Below are positions 1 to 4,946 of a stretch of DNA of 6,028 nucleotides, one piece after another. Below the pieces are notes generated by a model. It worked only from the letters and a program-made list of their open reading frames with translations, searched no databases and had not been told where the DNA came from. The stretch is from NCBI GenBank assembly GCA_023412635.1, contig JAEYNI010000328.1:1-6028 (forward strand). The letters are read 5' to 3'. Position numbers and translations under genes: made by a program. The stretch is from Bacillota bacterium (GTDB lineage: Bacteria > Bacillota > Clostridia > Acetivibrionales > DSM-1351). How positions within the stretch are numbered: the stretch's first letter is position 1; each line of letters opens with the position of its first letter.

Positions 1-123
1 TCAGTTATGTCAGTGGCCGATATAGCCTATACAGTTGGCTTCAACAGTATTGTCACCTTTAACAGATCCTTCAAGGCTGTTAAAGGCTGTTCACCCTCAA
101 CCTATAAGAAAATCGGGGTATAG
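1..123 (+). CDS. AraC-family transcriptional regulator, C-terminal end (partial, 5' end outside window)
   Basis: The first reading frame is open from base 1 to the TAG at 121-123 and encodes 40 residues. They match the second helix-turn-helix of AraC/XylS regulators: VADIAYTVGFNS, then the recognition helix region VTFNRSFKAVKG, then the family's closing CSPSTYKK (usual form G.SPSEYR). AraC proteins end shortly after this motif, so the natural C-terminus is present and everything upstream, including the first HTH and any ligand or response-regulator domain, lies outside the window. The protein would bind DNA in the cytoplasm; its targets cannot be told. The gene converges on the germination operon with 18 bases between stop codons, so it is not part of that operon. 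Identification as AraC family is firm; the subtype is unknown. Confidence 0.88.
   Translation, partial: SVMSVADIAYTVGFNSIVTFNRSFKAVKGCSPSTYKKIGV
56..86. repeat. Perfect 10-bp inverted repeat inside the AraC gene, downstream of the germination operon
   Basis: CCTTTAACAG at 56-65 is the exact reverse complement of CTGTTAAAGG at 77-86, with an 11-base loop that can add a few more pairs (CCT/AGG). It lies in AraC codons 19-29 and also 56 bases beyond the last gene of the leftward operon. In the leftward direction there is no T-run after the stem, so it is not a standard intrinsic terminator. It could still stabilise the 3' end of the germination mRNA or slow polymerase between the convergent genes. 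It may also be a chance result of codon choice. Confidence 0.5.
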
Positions 124-141
124 AAAATACTCCACGTTTAT

Positions 142-309
142 TCAGCGCTGGATAAACATAATTACTATTGGTATTAATGTTCCTAATACCGAGATAAGAA
201 TAGTACCAATGCTTCCAAGTTTTTTATTATCATCTCTCCATAGGCTTATACCATAGGTGAAGCTGTAGTAACCAGCCAATAGCATGAAAATTGCAAGAAT
301 ATAGATCAA
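142..309 (-). CDS. Small two-helix membrane protein, candidate germinant receptor D subunit
   Basis: This is a 55-codon gene starting with TTG at 307-309 and ending with TGA at 142-144; an in-frame GTG at 316-318 is the alternative start (58 aa). TTG is preferred because GGGTGAT (314-320) lies at normal ribosome-binding distance from it and overlaps the GTG. The protein has a first hydrophobic helix (about residues 2-15, IYILAIFMLLAGYY), a polar turn with a WRDDNKKLG motif (residues 24-32) and a second hydrophobic helix (about 33-53), ending in QR. It begins 45 bases after the C-subunit stop, on the same strand, so it is very likely the last gene of the operon. Some Bacillus germinant receptor operons carry a small two-helix 'D' gene that modulates receptor activity; size, topology and position all agree with that. 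The D assignment is inference, since sequence similarity was not tested. With no ATG and a short length it is easily missed. Confidence 0.75.
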   Translation of the reverse strand: MIYILAIFMLLAGYYSFTYGISLWRDDNKKLGSIGTILISVLGTLIPIVIMFIQR

Positions 310-313
310 TATA

Positions 314-320
314 ATCACCC
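314..320 (-). promoter_or_regulatory. Ribosome binding site deciding the start of the small membrane protein
   Basis: On the minus strand GGGTGAT contains GGTGAT, complementary to the 3' end of 16S rRNA (AGGAGGTGATC). It is followed by a short AT spacer and TTG at 309. The same GGGTGAT element precedes the C-subunit gene, which supports it being real. Confidence 0.6.
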
Positions 321-354
321 TGTCCTGTCGTCTACTGTTTTATCAAACCTTATC

Positions 355-1656
355 TCAGGTATTTTTTAGTAGGTTCTTACCTCTTACTTTGGAGGAATTA
401 ATCATAGTTCCTGTTCTTCTGATGTTGACACTTACCTCTATGTTAACTCTCGCCTCAGGGAAATGCTTAAGCCAATCATATCTTTCCCATTCCTGTATTG
501 TGGGGAAGTACCCCGCAAACTTTTGTCCAAAACCAAATATATCGGATTTATACTCATTCTTTACCTTGGTAATTACCCTTATCACCCTCTCCCGAATATA
601 CAGTTCGGTATCTGTGTTTAATTTTTCGATATTGTTTTTATTCTCATAATTAATTCTACTCTGTATTGATCCGATATCTGCTTCCAATTCAAGCTTTAGG
701 TCTATAACAGGTTCCCCATTTTTAAAATGTCCTTTCATTACGGGTTTACGGCTGAGCCGGAAATCAAGAGGAATAACCTTGTCGGGTATCTTTTCGTCCG
801 GTATATTAATGATAGCTTTTTTAAATTTACCTATAATCATAAGAAAATATCTCGTTTCCTCACTATTCAAATACCCCGTCATTCTATCAGCTGAAAAAAC
901 GGCAGTACCTACAAATTCTCTCTTGGCTACTCCAGATCGCGGGAGTTTTCCCGGTATAAACCCATTGTCGATCACCAGCGGTGCCTTTCTGTTCTCTTGT
1001 TCTTCAGGCAATTCCTTAAACTCATTGATCCCGGTATATGCTACGTAACTCTGATCATAGGTAGATAATAGTCCACGATAAAAATCATGGAAAGTCACTT
1101 TTGGAAAATAGCTGGTATTCTGGGATTGGACAGCCATCAATTCCATTGATTTGGATAAACTTTCACCGATATTTGCCTTATTCTCCTGAATGTATTTTTG
1201 CGCAGTTCCTCTTACCACTGCTATGTCAACGATTCTTCTTGTTTCCCTGAACCTGGACATAGGAGCTAAATGATCCTGAATACCTTCCCTTGCTATATCT
1301 TCTGCTATTATTAGATTTTTCATGTGCATCAAGGACACTCTTCTTGATATGGCCATTCCATACATATCAAGAGCCTCCAATATTGATGGGGCTTCTATTG
1401 TATGAATATTTGATCCTGATGTTTCATTGGAATTTCCCATTCCGCCCTTATTTTTTTCCTGTTCCGCCCCTCCTCCCCCTCCTGCTTTATATGTCGGGTA
1501 TTGGATAGTAAGTCTTATTTTATTGGTCATCCCCTTATCTATACCCAGTGCAAGGGCATATACCTCGTCATCCACCTCTTGTGCATCAAAGCATGCCGTT
1601 AAAGTACAACATATTAAGATGCATAAAGTCAAAAGCAGCTTAACTCTTTTTACCAT
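355..1656 (-). CDS. gerAC: Spore germination protein C subunit (GerAC-family lipoprotein)
   Basis: This 433-residue protein is the lipoprotein subunit of a nutrient germinant receptor. Residues 1-22 form a signal peptide with positive start (MVKRVK), hydrophobic core and lipobox LTAC, so Cys22 would be lipid-modified and the protein anchored on the outer face of the spore inner membrane. The following FDAQEVDDEVYALALGID corresponds to the family's 'CWD..EI.....V.G.GID' start. A Gly/Asn-rich loop (residues 57-83) follows. Middle landmarks are EFVGTAVFSADRMTGYL (about 247-263). The C-terminal domain carries ADIGSIQ (326-332) and DIFGFGQKF (372-380), then the W-rich stretch EWERYDWLKHFP (389-400). 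Length is slightly above the usual 370-410 because of the Gly/Asn loop. The ATG at 1654-1656 was chosen over an in-frame GTG at 1666-1668 because the ribosome binding site would overlap that GTG. It overlaps the B gene by 17 bases. The symbol denotes family type; the paralogue cannot be assigned. Confidence 0.96.
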   Translation of the reverse strand: MVKRVKLLLTLCILICCTLTACFDAQEVDDEVYALALGIDKGMTNKIRLTIQYPTYKAGGGGGAEQEKNKGGMGNSNETSGSNIHTIEAPSILEALDMYGMAISRRVSLMHMKNLIIAEDIAREGIQDHLAPMSRFRETRRIVDIAVVRGTAQKYIQENKANIGESLSKSMELMAVQSQNTSYFPKVTFHDFYRGLLSTYDQSYVAYTGINEFKELPEEQENRKAPLVIDNGFIPGKLPRSGVAKREFVGTAVFSADRMTGYLNSEETRYFLMIIGKFKKAIINIPDEKIPDKVIPLDFRLSRKPVMKGHFKNGEPVIDLKLELEADIGSIQSRINYENKNNIEKLNTDTELYIRERVIRVITKVKNEYKSDIFGFGQKFAGYFPTIQEWERYDWLKHFPEARVNIEVSVNIRRTGTMINSSKVRGKNLLKNT

Positions 1657-2761
1657 CCGGCAAATCACCCCTTTTTCTAAAAATTGCAGATATTAAAAGT
1701 ATCACTATAGGTATCATGTAAATGATAAAACAGCTGTATTGCCGTATAAAATGAATACTCACCTGAACCAGCTCAGACATATTCTTAGGAATAAGGGCTA
1801 TCATAAACAGTAAAAAGCTGAATGGAAATATTAGCGGCCTGTGACTCGGAATCCTAAATGCTTTTGTGTATAAGCTTATTGATAAATAAAAGGCTATAGA
1901 AACACTGATAAGCGAGGAAATAACCCAGGCAAAAAGGAAGATAGATTCCAGCCTTTGTACAAACCTGTTAAAGTAGATTGCTCTTGATAATTCAAATAAA
2001 CTAGACAGGTTTTCTCTTCCTCCTGAGTAAGTAAACACCAGAATATTAAATAAGATATTTGAACTAAAGGTTATCCCTGAAATAATAATACTTGTATAAC
2101 CTGCTTTTTTAAAGGTTTTGAGTCCATGTATGGAATTTATTATGAAGGCAAGAATAATAATTTCATCGTAGTCTGAGCTTCTGAGTAACCCTGATATTAT
2201 TGTGTTTTTTAATCCATAGCCGAAATAGGGTTTTATATAGTCAAAGTCATATCTTGGGCCGGCCAGCACGAAAATCAGAACCACAGCTGTTATGACGGGA
2301 ATGAAAAAAATTCCCGACAAACGTGCAATACCCTCCAGCCCGAAATATGCTACAATTGCACAGACTGAGATAAACCCAAAAATAAGGATGCTTGGAGGTG
2401 TGTAAGGAAGGTTATATGCCTTGATCATTTCTATGAATTCTCGAAGGCTTGAAGAAGCATAAAATATGAAGTATGCCGCAAACAATAAAATCAGAACCTT
2501 ACCAGCGAACTTACCTATTACTGCCTCAAATATCTGTGCCAGACCCATATTGGGGAACCTCTTCATCAGCAGGAATATTATCGAAAATAATATCAAGCTT
2601 GTAAGGCAGGAGATTATTGTTCCATACCATCCGGAAGTACCTTCAGTATCTATGATTACTGCAATAGTAGTATAGAAAATTTTTGTTATCATGAGAATAG
2701 AGGTTAGGCACACTGCTTCATAGGTTCCGAAGGTTCCTTCACTATTCTTTGTTGTCGTCAT
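1640..2761 (-). CDS. gerAB: Spore germination protein B subunit (GerAB-family, Spore_permease)
   Basis: This 373-residue polytopic membrane protein belongs to the spore-permease branch of the APC amino acid transporter superfamily and is the subunit usually implicated in nutrient recognition. About ten hydrophobic segments are visible, for example near residues 15-37, 45-66, 87-103, 123-141, 149-167, 200-213, 223-245, 272-297, 307-324 and 341-360. Family marks include FGTYEAVCL at the N-terminus, YFGLEGIARLSGIFFIP (139-155), PYFGYG (178-183) and RLESIFLFAWV (270-280). The basic tail RKRGDLPDGKKS is probably cytosolic. The ATG at 2759-2761 is preferred over an upstream in-frame ATG at 2785 because AAGGAGG ends nine bases before it and the resulting length is typical of the family. 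It overlaps the A gene by 20 bases and the C gene by 17, a layout that suggests coupled translation and fixed subunit ratios. The ligand cannot be predicted. Confidence 0.97.
   Translation of the reverse strand: MTTTKNSEGTFGTYEAVCLTSILMITKIFYTTIAVIIDTEGTSGWYGTIISCLTSLILFSIIFLLMKRFPNMGLAQIFEAVIGKFAGKVLILLFAAYFIFYASSSLREFIEMIKAYNLPYTPPSILIFGFISVCAIVAYFGLEGIARLSGIFFIPVITAVVLIFVLAGPRYDFDYIKPYFGYGLKNTIISGLLRSSDYDEIIILAFIINSIHGLKTFKKAGYTSIIISGITFSSNILFNILVFTYSGGRENLSSLFELSRAIYFNRFVQRLESIFLFAWVISSLISVSIAFYLSISLYTKAFRIPSHRPLIFPFSFLLFMIALIPKNMSELVQVSIHFIRQYSCFIIYMIPIVILLISAIFRKRGDLPDGKKS
1664..1671 (-). promoter_or_regulatory. Ribosome binding site for the C-subunit gene
   Basis: On the minus strand GGGGTGAT lies seven bases before the ATG at 1656, within the last codons of the B gene. 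Its GTG is also the alternative start at 1668, which has no well-placed site of its own, so this element decides the start. Confidence 0.65.
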
Positions 2762-4601
2762 TATCTTCAGCCTCCTTACCAGCATTATTTACCTTTTCCT
2801 GTTTGCTCCCATCCTTTTGGTTTTTATTATTTATTTTATCTGAAACCGGTGGTTCCTGAGTCCACTTTCTCGAAATATAAGGCTGCCTTGTAGTATCCAG
2901 AGGATTTGTGTTTTCGGGTCTGAATTGCTGCATCCAGACAGGCATTCTCATTACTACATCATTACTATTTGACAATCTCGGAGCAAAGAAGGTTAACATG
3001 GGGATACCAAAGGATTTTGTACAGGCAAGCATGACTGTCGTTGCAACTATACCCAGAGAGATCCCGTAAAAACCCAGGACAGCTCCCAGTATTATATACA
3101 TTATACGTAATATCCTTGCTGCAAAGGCCATACTGAAATCAGGGATTGCAAAGTTGCCAAGCCCTGTAATAGCAACTATTATAATGAGAACAGGACTTAC
3201 AAGGTTTGCCTGAACTGCAGCCTGCCCAAGGATAAGAGCCCCGATTATACCGATGGTATTTCCAATAATACCCGGGATTCTGATGCCTGCTTCTCGTATA
3301 AGCTCAAATGCAGCCTCCATAAGTAAAACTTCAACAATAGTCGGAAATGGAACATTCTCACGGGCTTTGGCAATAGCGATCAGAAGGTCTGTAGGAATCA
3401 TCTCCCTGTGGAAATTTGTTAGTGCTACATAAAGTCCGGGTATGAAAGTCGCTATAAATACAGCAAAAACTCTAATTAGCCTTATAAGAGTTCCATACTG
3501 CCACCTCAGCGTAGTATCTTCCGGTGTATGGAACATTGTTGAAATAGTTACAGGTACTATAAGGGCAAACGGCGTACCATCTGCTATAATTACCGCTTTA
3601 CCTTCTATTAGGTGAGATGCGGTTCTGTCTGGCCTTTCGGTCGACATTATTGTTGGAATAATAGACCAGGGATTTTCCTCAATAAACTGCTCCAATATCC
3701 CGCTTCCGGGAATGAAATCAGTATCCAGACTATTTATTCTTCTCTTTATTTCCTCTACTATAGCCGGGTTTATTAAGCCATTAATGTACATCACAGCACA
3801 CTGATTATGATTTCTGGCACCAATTTTTAAAAACTCCGTAGTCAGATTTTTATTTTTTATTATTCGTCTTACTAGTGTTACGTTTGTACGAAGGTTTTCA
3901 GTAAATCCCTCCTGAGCCCCTCTTACTACGCCCTCGGTTTGTGGTGTGCTGACTGAACGTTTTTCAAAACCCTTGGTCTCGCTGGATATACAGTAATCAC
4001 AGCCGTCTACATAAAGACAGGTATTACCTACCAATATTTCATATATCATTTCTTCACTATCGGCAATCTTTGTAGACTGGTTTGTTTCGATTACCTCAAG
4101 AAGTATTTTATCCATATTACATTCTATTTCTGAATAATCTTTTTTTACAAGCAACGGCCTTATTATGAATTCGTTTATTGTGGTCCGGTCCGCCATTCCG
4201 TCTATAAATGCAATAAAAGCCTTGAGCTTGTTTCCTATTTTAAACTCACGGATAATAATATCCTTATTTTTTTCAGAATTAAAAGCTGTCTTAATAAGTT
4301 CAATATTTTCGTCTATATCTCTTGATAGCCGGTCAGATACATCTTTGTTATTTGACTCCTTAACTTTGTCCTTTTCCGACTGGTCATTCTTATGGGCATC
4401 CTTTTCCCTTTCCTTTCCCTTATTTATCTCGGATACAGGTAAAGGCTTTTTTATCCCCCTGATCTTGTGTTCTACGCCTCTGACTTTTTCAGCTTTTTTT
4501 GTCTCTTCTTCTGTCTCAGGTATATAAAAAGGTTCTATGTCTTTTGGTTTTTTATAGGTCAAAATTGAAAACAGGCCTGAAATACCCTTTTTTTTTGCCA
4601 T
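2742..4601 (-). CDS. gerAA: Spore germination protein A subunit (GerAA-family), with long charged extensions
   Basis: This 619-residue protein is the large subunit of a germinant receptor in the spore inner membrane. Residues 1-95 are a Lys/Glu/Asp/Asn-rich, low-complexity extension. The soluble N-terminal domain follows (about 96-345). It carries VVRGAQEGFTENLRTN (225-240, family RGPREGF..), VRRIIKN, and EGKAVIIADGTPFALIVPV (333-351). The membrane part holds hydrophobic segments near 372-395, 420-436, 443-462, 467-487 and 497-528. Its conserved stretches are PGLYVALTNFHREMIPTDLL (388-407), EVLLMEAAFELIREAGIRIP (424-443) and GLGNFAIPD (480-488). A Gln/Asn/Lys/Glu/Asp tail (about 560-619) ends the protein. 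Family members are usually 480-540 residues, so the excess is in the two disordered-looking ends. A-subunit oligomers have been modelled as nutrient-gated ion channels. The ATG at 4599-4601 follows GGGAG (4608-4612) by six bases. The start codons contain a nine-A run. First gene of the operon; paralogue and germinant unknown. Confidence 0.97.
   Translation of the reverse strand: MAKKKGISGLFSILTYKKPKDIEPFYIPETEEETKKAEKVRGVEHKIRGIKKPLPVSEINKGKEREKDAHKNDQSEKDKVKESNNKDVSDRLSRDIDENIELIKTAFNSEKNKDIIIREFKIGNKLKAFIAFIDGMADRTTINEFIIRPLLVKKDYSEIECNMDKILLEVIETNQSTKIADSEEMIYEILVGNTCLYVDGCDYCISSETKGFEKRSVSTPQTEGVVRGAQEGFTENLRTNVTLVRRIIKNKNLTTEFLKIGARNHNQCAVMYINGLINPAIVEEIKRRINSLDTDFIPGSGILEQFIEENPWSIIPTIMSTERPDRTASHLIEGKAVIIADGTPFALIVPVTISTMFHTPEDTTLRWQYGTLIRLIRVFAVFIATFIPGLYVALTNFHREMIPTDLLIAIAKARENVPFPTIVEVLLMEAAFELIREAGIRIPGIIGNTIGIIGALILGQAAVQANLVSPVLIIIVAITGLGNFAIPDFSMAFAARILRIMYIILGAVLGFYGISLGIVATTVMLACTKSFGIPMLTFFAPRLSNSNDVVMRMPVWMQQFRPENTNPLDTTRQPYISRKWTQEPPVSDKINNKNQKDGSKQEKVNNAGKEAEDNDDNKE
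2771..2777 (-). promoter_or_regulatory. Ribosome binding site for the B-subunit gene
   Basis: AAGGAGG on the minus strand is a near-perfect Shine-Dalgarno inside the end of the A gene, nine bases before ATG 2761. It lies downstream of the ATG at 2785, so it cannot serve that longer start, and it fixes the B start. Confidence 0.8.
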
Positions 4602-4711
4602 ATTGATCTCCCATCTACACGCGCATAGCGCGTAAAAAATAGTAATGAAAAGACACGTAGTGGCTTTTCGCTGCGTGAAAAGTACGATGAATTACCGAAT
4701 GTATTTTTCAA
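4559..4711 (-). other. Possible upstream ORF (50 codons, TTG start) overlapping the A-subunit start
   Basis: A strong AGGAGG (4717-4722) sits five bases before TTG at 4709-4711. The frame then stays open for 50 codons through the whole hairpin region and stops with TGA at 4559-4561, 43 bases inside the A gene. It reads MKNTFGNSSYFSRSEK, then a Leu/Phe-rich stretch, then TRYAR within the palindrome. An in-frame TAG lies just upstream, so TTG is the only plausible start. If translated, ribosomes would cross the A-gene start site, which could control access to it. No family is recognised. A chance open frame in a short leader remains possible; the well-spaced AGGAGG is the main support. Confidence 0.35.
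4619..4682. repeat. Cluster of three inverted repeats in the germination operon leader
   Basis: Nearest the gene is a perfect palindrome, ACGCGC/GCGCGT with a 3-base loop (4619-4633), six bases upstream of the A-gene ribosome binding site. Next is GAAAAGACAC (4647-4656) against GTGGCTTTTC (4660-4669), ten bases with one mismatch and a 3-base loop. Third is CTTTTC (4664-4669) against GAAAAG (4677-4682), extendable by a wobble and a GC pair. The second and third share the 4664-4669 arm, so only one can form at a time. The composition (GC-rich palindrome, repeated CTTTTC/GAAAAG) suggests either a leader regulatory structure or a small dispersed repeat; which of these cannot be decided from one copy. 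Confidence 0.55.
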
Positions 4712-4782
4712 GCTATCCTCCTGATTCTAGACACTGGTGTTTAAATATAGCATTTCCAAACAATACATAATTATCATTGAGA

Positions 4783-4800
4783 GTAAAATGTATATTTTAC
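4783..4800. promoter_or_regulatory. Perfect 7-bp inverted repeat over the candidate -10 element (possible operator)
   Basis: GTAAAAT (4783-4789) and ATTTTAC (4794-4800) are exact reverse complements separated by GTAT. The element covers the proposed -10 and part of the spacer, a usual place for a repressor or for a forespore modulator to bind. No known operator consensus is recognised, and AT-rich DNA produces such repeats by chance. Confidence 0.35.
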
Positions 4801-4813
4801 CTGTCTTTATACA
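4784..4813 (-). promoter_or_regulatory. Candidate sigma-G promoter of the germination operon
   Basis: On the minus strand TGTATA (4808-4813) is followed after exactly 17 bases by CATTTTA (4784-4790). The sigma-G consensus in Bacillus is approximately TGMATA, 17-18 bases, CATNNTA, and germinant receptor operons are known to be transcribed by sigma-G in the forespore. Transcription would start near 4777, giving a leader of about 176 bases before the A gene. The promoter lies just downstream of the preceding gene's terminator, as expected for an independent unit. The -10 is inside a perfect inverted repeat. Assigned by eye. Confidence 0.5.
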
Positions 4814-4831
4814 GCTGTTTTATTATGAACA

Positions 4832-4860
4832 GAAAAAAACACCGGCTGAATCCAGTGTTC
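4832..4860 (-). terminator. Rho-independent terminator of the gene ending at 4947
   Basis: On the minus strand the arm AACACTGG pairs with CCGGTGTT (one G-T wobble) around a six-base loop ATTCAG. The 3' arm runs directly into a tract of about seven T. It lies 86 bases past the stop codon at 4947 and upstream of the germination promoter, so it separates the two transcription units. The plus strand lacks a comparable T-run, so it acts in one direction only. Confidence 0.87.
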
Positions 4861-4946
4861 TAATTTTCTGAAGATATATTCAAATTAATACTGCGTATAA
4901 TAACTGTGGTCCTTGAGTCAAAAGTATTATCCAGGTAATCTCGGGT

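Noticed and set aside
35..256. Plus-strand 73-codon open frame overlapping the AraC end and the small membrane gene
   Set aside because: It overlaps the AraC HTH codons in another frame and the reverse of the D-like gene, and has no recognisable protein features.
1431..1500. Run of Gly codons and polar residues in the C subunit as a possible repeat expansion or frameshift
   Set aside because: GerC-family proteins often carry Gly-rich loops at this point after the first strand; the frame is intact on both sides.
2762..2785. ATG at 2785 as the start of the B subunit
   Set aside because: It lies upstream of the strong AAGGAGG, which it would place inside the coding region; the ATG at 2761 is properly spaced and gives the usual family N-terminus.
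4165..4527. Plus-strand 120-codon open frame opposite the A gene
   Set aside because: It is the Ser/Leu/Phe-rich antisense shadow of the Lys/Glu-rich A-subunit extension and has no independent support.
4687..4693. CATCGTA on the minus strand as an alternative sigma-G -10
   Set aside because: No acceptable -35 lies 17-18 bases upstream (only TTGAAA at 16), and it falls within the upstream ORF and hairpin region.
4894..4921. Minus-strand TTGACT, 16 bases, TATACG between the stop at 4947 and the terminator, which could drive a short RNA of about 50-60 bases
   Set aside because: The -10 matches only four of six bases and no further structure supports a small RNA; such matches are common in AT-rich DNA.
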